DNA of 64,000 nucleotides from Casuarius casuarius (taxonomy: Eukaryota; Chordata; Aves; Casuariiformes; Casuariidae), in assembly GCA_003342895.1 (NCBI GenBank), contig PTFA01000339.1:197933-261932 (forward strand). The letters run 5' to 3'. Within the stretch, counting starts at the first letter, position 1; each line of letters starts with the position of its first letter. This document shows, one piece after another, positions 51,201-57,125 of this stretch. A program made the translations under genes and the position numbers. The notes below the pieces were generated by a model. The model saw only the letters and a program-made list of their open reading frames with translations. It searched no databases and was not told the DNA's origin.

Positions 51201-53943
51201 TTCTGAAAATAGACTTCAGGGAAATAATGGGAGAAGTAAAAAGAAAAATCGCAGATGTTGTCAAACACGTAAATGAAAGCCAGATGTCTCTCAAACACAT
51301 CATGAGAACCGTTAATAGACCAAGCCCAGCTTCTCTGCGGGGTTTTGCATATTTCAGTGTTTTCGGCCACCGCTTAGTGACACAGAAAGAATTATGCTTA
51401 GGCCAGCTTGGAATATACAAAAACAAAGTTACTAAGTGATCACACAAGGCTGTGGCGTTATTTCAAAATAACGCTTCTGAAGCCTACCGTTGCTACTTAC
51501 AGACCTAGAAATCTTCTTTTATTCACCAGGGAGATCTCAATGCAGGAATTTAAAAAGGAGGAGTTTTGCTAATGTTAAATTAATCTCAGCTTTTATTCTG
51601 GATGCAAAGGACACACACCTATACGAACGTAAGCTTTTGAGTAACATAGGTCCTTTACACGGCAAGCTCTGAAAGCAGTGCCTGTGCCCCAGCAGCATTT
51701 CACTTCTTTTACTAATTCTTGCCAAAAATTAAGTTCTCGATTTAAAGTGATTCTGTGCCCTCATACGTTACAAACTGACATACTAAGTTTGAAAGGAAAA
51801 CACTCTAATGGCAAAACATTAACATTGTGCAAATGTAACTACACAAAAGCTTTTATTCTACAACTGAACTTGGCTTACCTTTTCCAGTAAGTAATTATTG
51901 ATGTGCCCACCTATTGGGTCTCCTTTAAAATCAAAGTTGATATCCATATATTTTCCAAACCTGCTGGAGTTGTCATTACGGTTTGTTTTGGCATTGCCAA
52001 AGGCCTCTAGCACACAGTTGGATTTCAGCAATATGTTCTTCACTCTTTAGTACAGATAAAAGTGAAAGAAGAGAAAAGGGTGAATCTAGATTTGTGCATC
52101 CAGGTTTCCAGTGGAACTTTTCTTCAGATGCATTTTAAGAAAAAGACATTAGTAACAGCAGAGATGCTCTTAGATGTGCATGACATCAGCAGTCCCACGG
52201 GAAATCAGCTGCGAGCTTTTGGTAATGCTCCTTAGAGCCGACCAAATGTGAACTGAAGACCAGATCTCCCCACTGACAACACCATGAATCAAAAATTCAC
52301 TCCCTCAAAACGCACACAAGTTTTGAAACCAATTGCTTCAATTCTTTTGCAAATAATCCGCAAGTTGTTTTCAGGCTGGGTATGAAATTTGTTTCAGCAG
52401 AAAGCCCAATTCTCTATTTCCAAAACTTTTCCACTAGGACAGGCACATTTTGCAATCCAGGCGCATGCAAGCCTGAAAGGTCACGGAGAATGCTCGACAT
52501 ACCGTCCCGACATACACGTGCTTCAGACAATTTGCCCCAGGAAACACGATTTCTGGCCATTGCTTTTATTTTGAAAGTTTGAAGGCTCGAGCTTCTCCTA
52601 ACTTTTCTACGTGATCTTAGCAATCAATATTTAGCAATCAGTATTTCAAAATTTCTAGAGTAAAAGTAGACTCTGAAGAAAACAGCCAAGTGCTGTAAAA
52701 ATAGCATGCAACTACTATAAGCGACAATCCAGTAACATGGTACTACACAGGCTACAGAAAGAGATTCAGAAACAAAACAACGTCACTTATTTTGCTGCAA
52801 AGCTCTTACCTTTCCACCTCAGCTCTCTGACTAGGGTTGGTAATGGCTGCTATGTACTGCATAATATATTTACTGGCCTCGGTTTTCCCAGCCCCACTTT
52901 CACCTAGGGGCAAAAACAGAAAAACAGAACTGGTTGAAATAAAATCAGAGCAAATCACTGAACAGTATTCTTAATTCTACCAGCATAATGTTTGGGGGGG
53001 GTTGGTGGTGTTTTCTAAAGCAATCTTATTTGCGTGTACTTTGAACACGTTTTAAATCAAGCCAAAACCCTGCCCGGTTGTTACTGCTACGTTAACTTAA
53101 AACCAGCTACGGTGCAAGATTTCACAGGTCTGTGAAAAGCCTAGCGAGCAGAGGATCAAAAGAAATATTGTTAGAGGGAAAAGACTGGCATGCAGAGGCT
53201 TGGCTAGCAGCAGTGCTGCAAACTACAACACAAGAGGCTACTGTTCAGCACACCATCTCGGGTCTCTCGCTTTTCAGGCTGCTGAAGCACGGGAACATCA
53301 AGGAAACGAAGTGCCAGGATCCGGATAGCAACCGTTCATGGTACCAGCACTGCTCCCACTGTTAGAACCATGACAAGCAATCCGTCTGGCCATCAAAACA
53401 GAGAACAAAACACCGAGCTGTCGTCCGAGGCACGAGATGAGCAGTCCTCCAAAGAGAGACGGGAACCGATCTCCGTTCACATAGGCAGAGCAAGAAGAGG
53501 CCTCAAGTTATCACTTCGCATGCGCAGATTAAGCTAATTACTGCTACCTGCTCTTGAATTAGATAAGAAATAATTGCAAAGGTCTCCACGTACAAATTAA
53601 AATGCAGATAAGCAGTTTTAAGATGAACGATGCTTTCTCTTTTATAAAACATCACTGTTAGCCAAGTCATTTTTCTTCTGCCTAGAATTTCACAAAGATC
53701 GAGTGCTCATCATGATGGAAAGCTTTCAGCTTACCTGATATTACAATACAGGTGTCTTTTGATCGCCTCTTCATAGCTTTATAAGCAGCATCAGCAATTG
53801 CAAAAAGGTGAGGAGGCCTCTCGTACAACTCCCTCCCTTTGTACTGCTCAATCATGTCGCGCCCGTAGATGTTCAAGTTCTTGTAAGGGTTCATAGAAAC
53901 CACTACTTCCCCAATAAACGTATAAATCCGTCCTTTTTCAAAC
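4439..53943 (-). CDS. MYO1D: MYO1D, unconventional myosin Id, 18 internal coding exons (5' and 3' ends outside window)
   Basis: Class I myosin: an actin-activated ATPase motor with a calmodulin-binding neck and a basic membrane-binding tail. In the family it acts in membrane traffic and cilia/planar polarity, and its orthologues set left-right asymmetry in fly, fish and frog (established knowledge). Seen here: 18 exons joining in one frame with conserved GT-AG borders, from the residue after LR (about 33) to HVRK (about 865). Motor landmarks in order are GESGAGKT (102-109), [10 protein letters not shown] (156-165), DIYGFE (383-388), [10 protein letters not shown] (585-594), then two IQ motifs (about 703-740) and the first part of TH1. 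The near-identity I recall to vertebrate MYO1D, and not to MYO1A/B/C/G, supports the symbol; MYO1G is the closest alternative. No stop, frameshift or missing catalytic residue is seen. Missing are coding exon 1 (about 32 residues, beyond 64000) and the last about 140 residues (below position 1). Confidence 0.96.
4544..5134. other. MYO1D intron 18
   Basis: 591-nt intron, donor GTGAGT after GCGCTG, acceptor TCTTTCAG. A plus-strand open frame at 4592-4987 has no recognisable motif. Nothing else seen. Confidence 0.85.
5135..5279 (-). CDS. MYO1D: MYO1D exon 18: TH1 tail, proximal part
   Basis: 145 nt, acceptor TTTTTGGCAG, donor GCGCTG/GTGAGT. The first base completes Arg-782; then [48 protein letters not shown] (about 783-830). 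The order WRA..L..I...DLPQ...[20 protein letters not shown] is typical of MYO1D. The final residues read ALRPD across the junction where I recall ASKPD in human, so two residues differ exactly at the splice border. The exon was too short to stand out as an open frame. Confidence 0.94.
5280..6484. other. MYO1D intron 17
   Basis: 1,205-nt intron, donor GTACAA, acceptor TTTTTGGCAG. It contains a degraded CR1 3' end (listed separately) and otherwise nothing recognisable. Confidence 0.85.
5795..5970 (+). mobile_element. CR1-like LINE, 3'-end fragment
   Basis: Plus-strand text follows the CR1 3' tail plan: ctctctgcccagagaggtta (usually 'aactctctgcccagagaggttgtgg'), then ggttttcaag, cctgatctagtg, cctgcttcaagcaggt, ggctggagatctctagaggc and cattt..ctctgtgactgt, matching the usual 'ggactagatgatctccagaggtcc ... 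attctgtgattct' ending. Strongly diverged, 5' truncated, antisense to MYO1D. Confidence 0.75.
6485..6708 (-). CDS. MYO1D: MYO1D exon 17: IQ motifs and neck-tail junction
   Basis: 224 nt, acceptor CTCCTAG, donor CACAG/GTACAA. Codes [74 protein letters not shown] plus two bases of Arg-782 (about 708-781). LQK from exon 16 joined to [11 protein letters not shown] forms IQ1; [13 protein letters not shown] is IQ2. MYO1D is known to have two IQ motifs that bind calmodulin, which agrees. The [18 protein letters not shown] stretch starts the post-IQ segment of the TH1 tail. Confidence 0.97.
8848..8872. repeat. (TTTTA)n microsatellite
   Basis: About four to five TTTTA units followed after a few bases by a run of ten or more T. 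Low-complexity intronic repeat. Confidence 0.8.
13255..13720 (+). mobile_element. CR1-family LINE, 3' portion (old amniote type)
   Basis: Plus strand shows the end of the CR1 reverse-transcriptase ORF and 3' UTR in order: acagaggcctacagagtcct ('atagaggtctacaaaatcat'), ctgttcactctcctcttcaa, gagaagccagg, gctgagcagtggaacgcctc ('acctgtggaactccttgcc'), gaaaagaagtccatggggca ('gaagagaagtccatcaaggg'), then ctaggcatctgct and ggaccttcagtctgacacag ('ggacctttggtctgacccag'). Multiple indels and stops; antisense to MYO1D. The ORF at 13177-13674 on the minus strand is simply its complement. Confidence 0.88.
15890..16410. promoter_or_regulatory. CpG-island-like stretch inside intron 16 (candidate)
   Basis: By eye about 16 CpG dinucleotides occur in the first 145 bp (15890-16035) and roughly 35 over the whole 0.5 kb, against a CpG-poor background. 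It contains runs such as accgccgccgat and cgcccgccgcgct. No exon of MYO1D lies within 5 kb. CpG density suggests an unmethylated regulatory element or alternative promoter; this is inference only, and no TATA box or first exon was identified. Confidence 0.4.
17450..17479. repeat. Perfect 15-bp tandem duplication
   Basis: The 15-mer aaatccaatgcaaca occurs twice back to back (17450-17464 and 17465-17479) with no mismatch. Each copy contains a CCAAT core. Intronic. Confidence 0.9.
17617..17624. promoter_or_regulatory. TCACGTGA palindromic E-box
   Basis: An exact 8-bp palindrome TCACGTGA, the preferred core for USF, MITF/TFE and related bHLH-Zip factors (established). A single site in a 14.6-kb intron; function is unproven. 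Confidence 0.3.
20810..20880 (+). repeat. Pyrimidine-rich tract with (TC)n
   Basis: About 70 bp of almost pure C/T on the plus strand, including an uninterrupted TC run near 20834-20850 followed by CCCCCC and CTCCTC motifs. Confidence 0.85.
21288..21495 (-). CDS. MYO1D: MYO1D exon 16: converter and first half of IQ1
   Basis: 208 nt, acceptor ATTCCAG, donor CAGAAG/GTAAAA. The first base completes Arg-638; then [69 protein letters not shown] (about 639-707). [18 protein letters not shown] is the converter end found in short-tailed class I myosins. The exon finishes at LQK, so the first IQ motif is split between this exon and the next, across a 14.6-kb intron. Confidence 0.97.
21496..26087. other. 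MYO1D intron 15 (4.6 kb)
   Basis: Donor GTAAGA, acceptor ATTCCAG. Contains a TG/TA-rich patch (24150-24215) and a short imperfect direct repeat at 23783-23820. The open frame at 24980-25456 (minus) has no motif or splice support. Confidence 0.8.
23783..23820 (+). repeat. Imperfect 16-bp direct repeat, 22-bp period
   Basis: ttaagacctgtggtct (23783-23798) recurs as ttaagacatgtggtct (23805-23820) with one mismatch. Each copy holds an interrupted palindrome, gac-c/a-tgtggtc. Possibly a chance tandem duplication. Confidence 0.7.
26088..26254 (-). CDS. MYO1D: MYO1D exon 15: YYVRCIKPN core and SH-helix region
   Basis: 167 nt, acceptor CCCCTTAG, donor CACAG/GTAAGA. Codes [55 protein letters not shown] plus two bases of Arg-638 (about 583-637). 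P-x-(Y/F)-(V/I)-RCIKPN and [15 protein letters not shown] are the strongest class I myosin signatures in the gene. It includes the SH1-type helix before the converter. Confidence 0.97.
27081..27122 (+). repeat. Two-copy 20-bp imperfect tandem
   Basis: tgaggtttacttcaattttt is followed directly by a copy reading gagatttactttaatttttg. Two diverged units only. Confidence 0.7.
27145..27215. repeat. TA-rich microsatellite with (TA)15
   Basis: An interrupted AT/AC-rich block ends with 15 uninterrupted TA units (27185-27214). Likely polymorphic in length. Confidence 0.95.
27760..28695 (+). mobile_element. CR1-type LINE, degenerate ORF2 3' part and 3' UTR
   Basis: Plus strand follows the CR1 plan over about 0.9 kb: ttagtggtttgaatgaaaga ('attaatgacctggatgaagg'), actaaatctgcaggcaaca ('aaatttgcagatgacacc'), atgaattcaacaaggacgaa, tgcaaagttctacatttaga, agatctgggagtcctagctg, ttgcattcagttcgggcact, and the 3' tail ccatccctggagagaacaga, ggatgaactagatgcattcc and aaggtccccttta. 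It is heavily mutated and reads antisense to MYO1D. Confidence 0.9.
30700..30830 (-). mobile_element. Possible MIR-like SINE remnant
   Basis: The sequence ggataattatcccgtcctcg, then cattttacaaaaccgaagaa and ctgaaatacagagacacaaa resembles the reverse complement of a MIR 3' half ('attattatccccattttacagatgaggaaactgaggcacagag'). Diverged enough that chance is possible. Confidence 0.35.
31735..31830 (-). mobile_element. MIR SINE core fragment
   Basis: Plus-strand text gggaaactgaggtacagaga, then actgaagtgacttacctata and gtcacatagcttgcaaagtc reads as the reverse complement of the MIR core ('tagctgtgtgaccttgggcaagttacttaacctctctgtgcctcagtttcc'). MIRs are ancient amniote CORE-SINEs. The fragment is in MYO1D sense orientation. 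Confidence 0.75.
33908..34395 (-). mobile_element. GC-rich LTR-like element with 8-bp inverted termini
   Basis: A 488-bp block clearly more GC-rich than its flanks begins TGTCAGGG (33908-33915) and ends CCCTGACA (34388-34395), a perfect inverted repeat with the TG...CA ends typical of retroviral or Ty3/gypsy LTRs. Read on the minus strand it is full of GACCT/TTGACT-type strings that recall sauropsid gypsy LTRs. No flanking target duplication is visible (gtaat versus acagt), and there is no AATAAA. A solo LTR is the favoured reading; a DNA transposon with short TIRs is the alternative. No retroviral genes are present. Confidence 0.45.
34064..34195 (+). repeat. Imperfect internal duplication, 82-bp spacing
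   Basis: About 50 bp beginning caagtctatggt (34064) recurs beginning caggtccatggt (34146); both continue with ...aggtcc..., then ...caagcc/caggcc..., and end aatccac/aagccac. The duplication lies inside the LTR-like block. Confidence 0.6.
36900..37032 (-). CDS. MYO1D: MYO1D exon 14: loop 2 region
   Basis: 133 nt, acceptor TCTTTTAG, donor TCCAAG/GTAAAT. The first base completes Ser-538; then [44 protein letters not shown] (about 539-582). It contains the short basic loop 2 (surface contact with actin) and the helix that leads to the YYVRCIKPN core. The next intron, 10.6 kb, is the second longest fully contained here. Confidence 0.96.
37033..38611. other. MYO1D intron 13
   Basis: 1,579-nt intron, donor GTAGGT, acceptor TCTTTTAG. 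Contains an (AAAT)n repeat at about 38207-38228. Nothing else recognised. Confidence 0.85.
38207..38228. repeat. (AAAT)n microsatellite
   Basis: Four to five AAAT/AATA units in a row after ttattaaaaat. Low-complexity intronic repeat. Confidence 0.8.
38612..38686 (-). CDS. MYO1D: MYO1D exon 13: lower-50K continuation
   Basis: 75 nt, acceptor TTTCCTAG, donor AACAG/GTAGGT. The first base completes Ile-513; then [20 protein letters not shown] and LMYN, plus two bases of Ser-538 (about 514-537). GFxxKNxDTL is the conserved motif after HYAGDV. Like exon 12 it was found by homology; phases match both neighbours. Confidence 0.94.
38687..40404. other. MYO1D intron 12
   Basis: 1,718-nt intron, donor GTGAGT, acceptor TTTCCTAG. 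No repeat or gene recognised. Confidence 0.85.
40405..40475 (-). CDS. MYO1D: MYO1D exon 12: HYAGDV segment
   Basis: 71 nt, acceptor ATTTTAG, donor GTGAT/GTGAGT. Codes [20 protein letters not shown] then GDV plus two bases of Ile-513 (about 490-512). [12 protein letters not shown] is a universal myosin motif. The exon is too short to stand out as an open frame and was placed by homology and splice signals; its phases (0 in, 2 out) fit exons 11 and 13 exactly. Confidence 0.94.
41178..41194 (+). repeat. A17 homopolymer
   Basis: Seventeen consecutive A residues. The upstream sequence shows no recognisable processed transcript, so I call it a simple repeat rather than a retrocopy tail. Confidence 0.9.
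41700..42430 (+). mobile_element. CR1-type LINE, decayed reverse-transcriptase region
   Basis: In order on the plus strand: tttctaaaagcctttacgta ('ttccaaaaagcatttgaca'), agaaagggtcctcacgcaga, tttacagtagaagttcacca, cccacaggggcctgcgctga ('ccacaggggtctgtgctg'), cttaattattcagggaagta ('actaaattattcaggatag'), gagcttcaacaaagagcgat and ctccatctcaaaaaagacac ('ccatctcaaaaaagatata'), then gaggcttgaggaagggcaa. This is the RT-to-3' part of an old amniote CR1, full of indels. It is antisense to MYO1D. Confidence 0.87.
44728..44771 (+). promoter_or_regulatory. Cluster of E-box, inverted CCAAT box and CRE-like site
   Basis: Within 44 bp: CACGTG (44728-44733), ATTGG (reverse CCAAT, 44752-44756) and TGACATCA (one mismatch from TGACGTCA, 44764-44771). 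These three elements commonly co-occur in promoters and enhancers. Here they sit deep in intron 11, with no exon nearby. The motifs are seen; function is inferred. Confidence 0.35.
45079..45249 (-). CDS. MYO1D: MYO1D exon 11: lower-50K, actin interface
   Basis: 171 nt, phase 0, acceptor TTTTACAG, donor AGAAAG/GTAACT. Codes 57 residues (about 433-489): [67 protein letters not shown] matches the class I G(I/L)xxxLDEEC helix and the stretch continues into the lower 50K actin-binding helix-turn-helix. Confidence 0.97.
45250..46279. other. MYO1D intron 10
   Basis: 1,030-nt intron, donor GTGAGT, acceptor TTTTACAG. Nothing else recognised. Confidence 0.88.
46280..46394 (-). CDS. MYO1D: MYO1D exon 10: relay helix
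   Basis: 115 nt. Acceptor is a run of 12 T then GACAG; donor AAGCAT/GTGAGT. The first base completes Ser-394. Codes [20 protein letters not shown] then [18 protein letters not shown] (about 395-432). NSFEQxCINYxNEKLQQxF is the conserved relay helix that passes switch II movement to the converter. Confidence 0.97.
46395..46478 (-). other. MYO1D intron 9, 84 nt
   Basis: Very short intron, donor GTGAGC, acceptor T12-GACAG. It has a 12-T tract and a plausible branch site around gaaaactcat. Its length is divisible by three, but retention would create a TGA stop at once (AACAG joined to GTGA), so retention cannot encode a longer protein. Confidence 0.93.
46479..46624 (-). CDS. MYO1D: MYO1D exon 9: switch II
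   Basis: 146 nt, acceptor CCTGGCAG, donor AACAG/GTGAGC. Codes [48 protein letters not shown] and two bases of Ser-394 (about 346-393). DIYGFE (383-388) is switch II; its Gly and Glu are required for ATP hydrolysis and both are present. The following intron is only 84 nt. Confidence 0.96.
46625..47448. other. MYO1D intron 8
   Basis: 824-nt intron, donor GTGAGT, acceptor CCTGGCAG. Nothing else recognised. Confidence 0.88.
47449..47652 (-). CDS. MYO1D: MYO1D exon 8: upper-50K, cardiomyopathy-loop region
   Basis: 204 nt, phase 0, acceptor TATTGCAG, donor GCAAAA/GTGAGT. Codes 68 residues (about 278-345): [76 protein letters not shown] corresponds to the class I YxRDALAK landmark. The actin-contacting loop holding the TEDS-rule position lies a short way upstream, in the acidic HTEQEAT stretch; I did not assign the exact TEDS residue. 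Confidence 0.96.
47653..48807. other. MYO1D intron 7
   Basis: 1,155-nt intron, donor GTAAGT, acceptor TATTGCAG. The part from about 48190 to 48430 is GC- and CpG-richer than the rest; its overlapping short open frames on both strands look like compositional artefacts. Confidence 0.85.
48808..48924 (-). CDS. MYO1D: MYO1D exon 7: upper-50K helices
   Basis: 117 nt, phase 0, acceptor TCTCCTCAG, donor CACTTG/GTAAGT. Codes [20 protein letters not shown] then [19 protein letters not shown] (about 239-277). [21 protein letters not shown] is a hallmark myosin stretch. The first nine residues, CSNNDGAEF, are the most divergent part of the gene in this window relative to the human SSINDAAEF that I recall; the frame and splice sites are unaffected. 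Confidence 0.95.
48925..49266. other. MYO1D intron 6
   Basis: 342-nt intron, donor GTGAGG, acceptor TCTCCTCAG. Nothing recognised. Confidence 0.88.
49267..49362 (-). CDS. MYO1D: MYO1D exon 6: upper-50K region
   Basis: 96 nt, phase 0 at both ends. Acceptor TTGTGCAG, donor CTAAAG/GTGAGG. Codes [20 protein letters not shown] then [12 protein letters not shown] (about 207-238). The start continues the FYQLLQGG motif from exon 5. [12 protein letters not shown] differs modestly from the human KSLSSYNYIHVG as I recall it, in a surface loop known to vary between orthologues. Confidence 0.95.
49363..50291. other. MYO1D intron 5
   Basis: 929-nt intron starting with the atypical donor GTTGGT; acceptor TTGTGCAG. 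Nothing else recognised. Confidence 0.87.
50292..50345 (-). CDS. MYO1D: MYO1D exon 5: 54-nt transducer exon
   Basis: 54 nt (18 codons), phase 0 at both ends, coding [18 protein letters not shown] (about 189-206), the conserved ERxFHxFYQ segment of the motor core. The acceptor is CCCCTCAG. The donor is CAG/GTTGGT, with T at +3 instead of purine. A 16-base G run (minus-strand sense) lies 53-68 nt upstream of the acceptor. The exon is a multiple of three, so skipping it would keep frame but remove a conserved strand. Confidence 0.95.
50346..51878. other. MYO1D intron 4
   Basis: 1,533-nt intron, donor GTAAGC, acceptor CCCCTCAG. Holds the C16/G16 run near its 3' end and two T-rich tracts near 51137 and 51176. 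No gene recognised. Confidence 0.87.
50398..50413 (+). repeat. C16 homopolymer (G16 in the MYO1D sense strand)
   Basis: Sixteen consecutive C on the plus strand, i.e. G16 in the MYO1D pre-mRNA, 53 nt upstream of the exon 5 acceptor. Runs of this kind can form G-quadruplexes and are also prone to length error in sequencing. Confidence 0.93.
51879..52044 (-). CDS. MYO1D: MYO1D exon 4: switch I
   Basis: 166 nt, acceptor ACTAAAG, donor GAAAAG/GTAAGC (phase 0). It codes residues 134-188: [20 protein letters not shown], then [20 protein letters not shown] and [31 protein letters not shown] is switch I, with the Ser/Arg pair that closes on ATP. Residues match the class I consensus throughout. Confidence 0.97.
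52045..52809. other. MYO1D intron 3
   Basis: 765-nt intron, donor GTAAGA, acceptor ACTAAAG. The acceptor has a purine-rich last few bases and no strong polypyrimidine tract. Nothing else recognised. Confidence 0.87.
52810..52903 (-). CDS. MYO1D: MYO1D exon 3: P-loop (Walker A)
   Basis: 94 nt, acceptor CCCCTAG, donor GAAAG/GTAAGA. It begins with the last two bases of the Gly-102 codon and reads [19 protein letters not shown], then [11 protein letters not shown]. With the preceding glycine this gives the myosin P-loop GESGAGKT, whose Lys-108 and Thr-109 contact the ATP phosphates and Mg2+ in all myosins. All P-loop residues are intact. It ends two bases into Arg-133. Confidence 0.96.
52904..53734. 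other. MYO1D intron 2
   Basis: 831-nt intron, donor GTAAGC, acceptor CCCCTAG, which splits the first glycine codon of the P-loop. Nothing else recognised. Confidence 0.88.
53735..53943 (-). CDS. MYO1D: MYO1D exon 2: N-terminal motor, up to the P-loop
   Basis: 209 nt. The acceptor is TGACTAG before G-TTT-GAA, so the first base completes an Arg codon begun in the unseen exon 1. The donor is TCAG/GTAAGC. It codes about residues 33-101: [16 protein letters not shown], a Met-Asn-Pro-Tyr-Lys turn, [18 protein letters not shown], then [18 protein letters not shown], the conserved adenine-pocket and helix region of the motor. It ends inside the first glycine codon of the P-loop. Compared with the human protein as I recall it, Met replaces Val in the VSVNPY segment and NLNIY replaces LLNIY, both mild changes. 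Confidence 0.96.
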
Positions 53944-56214
53944 CTAGTCAGGATGAGACAAAAGAGAGAGAGAAAACTGGTCAAAAGTAGTACTTAAGAA
54001 TACATTTTCCAAGCAAGTTGACCATTTCCTCATAGCATCGCTTGAATTCATCATCTTAGTCAAACGTTATAACAAAGCTTGACTAAGGACATTATTTGTG
54101 ACCAGCGCGGTCCTTGCGTCACATCAGCATTTACTTAGAGACCTGACATGAGAGAGATGAGGAACTAGGACTAGTTTCAAATCTTACCACTTAAAGGAAA
54201 TTTCTACTATTATTTCACTTACAGATGCATGACAGATCCAATTACTGAACACCAATTATATTTTTGAGCGTAGCGAACTTCTGCCCTGCAAATGCAAGCA
54301 AGCAGGCTTTCTGCATCACTCCAGATACCCGTTTACAGTAGTACGCTGCCAGAAACAAAGCTTTCTAAGACATTATTTCAAGTTAACATCATTTATTGCT
54401 TCAAAAATTAATGATTAAGCAAAGATGAGTGATGAGTTTATATAATTTGGTTCATAAAGTGGATTAAAGGCAAGTCTTTTTCTCACGTTCCAGAGCTGTC
54501 CAGGACCCAGGCCAGATAAACAGACGTTTTGAAGCCACTAACTTAGAGGTCTAATGACATTTGCAAGGAAGTAAAGACAAGATACAAGCCAAGAAACAAA
54601 TTACAGCCTTTCAGCTCTAGGAATTAGCTTCCACATCACCCTTTTCACGAGGTGGCACGTCAATATTATCACTGCTGCTAAACCAAAAGGGAAAGCTGCT
54701 GAAGAACATGTGCAGCTAATACTGAACCGGCCCGTTTCTAAACCCCACCTGGCCATTAGTTTTCATTCTGGAGACACGACAGACCACAATTTGAAGCTGG
54801 TAAGCTGACTTTTTATTTAAAGACATTTCCAAAAAACTTGCTATGATAAAGTGTTATCTAGCAGAAGAGCACGCAAGGAGTTTCAGAATAAGAACTGAAG
54901 ACTTCACCGGCTATTTGTTTCTTGGAAAGAGAAAGGACGACGACAGATTTAGAGACCAACATGCAAGCTAGGTAGTTCTGTTATTAAACACCTGTATGTA
55001 CCCTGTATTTAAAGCGTACAACGTTAGATGGCACCACAGCATCTCTGTATGCTACAGCGTGGGCCTGCATAGTCCTCGATGGGCTACAGCACTAATTCTA
55101 GCATCATTTTCTTGAAGTTATTACCACCCCCAAGTGGTGACGGGCACGACATTTTCTGCTGTTCATCGGACGATTTGCTGCAGCATCTCGGACGGGTCAG
55201 GTTTTAGCAGGCGTTATAAAACTCGAGAGATGCAACCCAGCAACTAACGCTCCACCTTCTGCGGGCTCTCCTGCCCTCTGCGACTCCAGCTGCGTCCAGA
55301 AATGCTTCAGCAAAAAGGCAGAAGACTCGCGAAAGGTCCTTTTGCTCCCACGTGAAGTTTTGACTAAAGGTAGTCCAGATATGCACTTCCCAAAATATTA
55401 AGGAACTTAAAATACAGAGATTTTTAGAGTTGTAAGCTGTCCAAAAGCCACAAAAAAACATTTCAGAAAAGATAAGAGCATTATAATTAGCAGTATCCAC
55501 CGAAACTCAGCAGCTCTTGCCCAACTATGTCAACAGAAATGATGGACAACACATAGGCAACTTGATGGAGGTTAAATTGCTAAATAACTGGGATGCAAGC
55601 CGGGTATGAAATACAGAATTACAGCCTATTTCCTAAAAGGCTTCGCTGGGAAGCAAGGCGGTGGCCGTGTATATACGCTCGTGCATTCAATTCTCATCGT
55701 TTTAATTCTTTAAAGTACAAAGCAGGCTGCAATCGTGCCGCTGGGAAGGATACCCAACACTCGATATGTGTGTGGGTGCAAAGCGATCTCATAGCAGACT
55801 GCTCGTCTTATGTGCTTAGGTGCAGGAGAGGCTCTCGAGACACAGAGAAAAGGGCTTTGGGGGGAGAGGTTTCTTATCGTTTGGGGGTTTTTTTGCTTTT
55901 GGTTTATATATTCCACTTCCCAAGCCACGGCACAGCAGGCACTTCACCACAGACAGTACCATTCAAGGACAAAAATACGGATACGTTAGTATTTGAAGGT
56001 TTTAAACCCCTCCGTACCACCAGATGCAGAGCCATAGGATTCACGGTGAAGACTCTTTCTTGGAGCTGCCAAGAAAATAAAAAAGCACATTCCTCCCGAA
56101 GCATCATGCCCGGGCACCAGCACAGGACCCAGCGCTCCGACCTCTTCCTTAAGTAATGAATTATGTACGCTGGCAGTAGCAGAGCACAGTTTAAGTTTCC
56201 TCCCTCGACAGTTC

Positions 56215-57125
56215 ACTGTCCCCGTCTCCCCCGCAAACGGAGCCTACAGATTTGCTGCCGTGCGGCATCTCCCAGCTGCGAGGGTACCCGAAACCAAACC
56301 AAGCGCGTGCAAAGCTGCGATGCATCGGCACACGCGGCGGTTTGACACGTCTTCTGCTTATTTCCCAGGTGGAGGCTGCGTGCGAGAGCTGCCACCGAAG
56401 CCATGAAAACCAAGTCGAATTTCAAAATGGTTTACTCGAATCTTAAATTTCAACAGAAAAATTGCAGACGAAGGAGAAGGATCCCTCTCCGGGCTTGATG
56501 GACAGACACCTCGCAGCAAGCTTTGCTTTAAGGATACAGGGTTTCTGAGCAATGGACATTGCTGCATATCTCGCTATCCATTTTTTCCTTCCTTAGCGCT
56601 GGAGCTGGAATCGCAGCGGGCTGCTTGGACGTTCCCAAAACAAGCTTTTTTCGCTCCTCGGCCCTCGGGGCTGATAAAGCCTCTTTTCATCGGACGGCGC
56701 AGTTCAGCGCTACGGCAGGCCAAAACCAGCAGCGGCTGTTTTCCTAGCTGCATTGCTTCGGCGTGAGGCTCCTGCTTTTCCTCGCCCAAGACGAACTCGT
56801 GAAAACTTAAGAAAACAACCAGCGACTGCAGGCCGAGCCGGGAGGTATCCGTTAGGCCGGATTCGCTATTCCTCCACGAGGGCCGGTCACAAAAGCAGAC
56901 GACCAAGAGATCTGGCGAGGCTCCTAAATCAGGGCACGCATTCAATCACGAGAAAGCACATCAACGTAGAGAAGAAATCATGGCAGGACCATGCACGTAC
57001 CCCCCAGAAGAGCATTTCTCACTATTAAAAGCAATTTATAGCAGAGTTGTTAAGGGGAGCACCTGCCCGTACTGCGGTGCATCAACCCGCTCGCGGCCAA
57101 ACCCCACGTCGTTCCCGCGAGATTC
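56215..57125. promoter_or_regulatory. CpG-island-like stretch in intron 1 (candidate)
   Basis: By eye about 17 CpGs occur in 56215-56405 and about 30 in 56590-56920, far above the surrounding intron. Strings include gcgcgtgc, cacgcggcgg and catcggacggcgc. A position 2-3 kb 5' of exon 2 would suit an alternative promoter or enhancer; no core promoter element or alternative first exon could be identified. Confidence 0.4.

Noticed and set aside
55593..56156. 187-codon plus-strand open frame next to the CpG-rich part of intron 1.
   Set aside because: No recognisable protein features; treated as chance.
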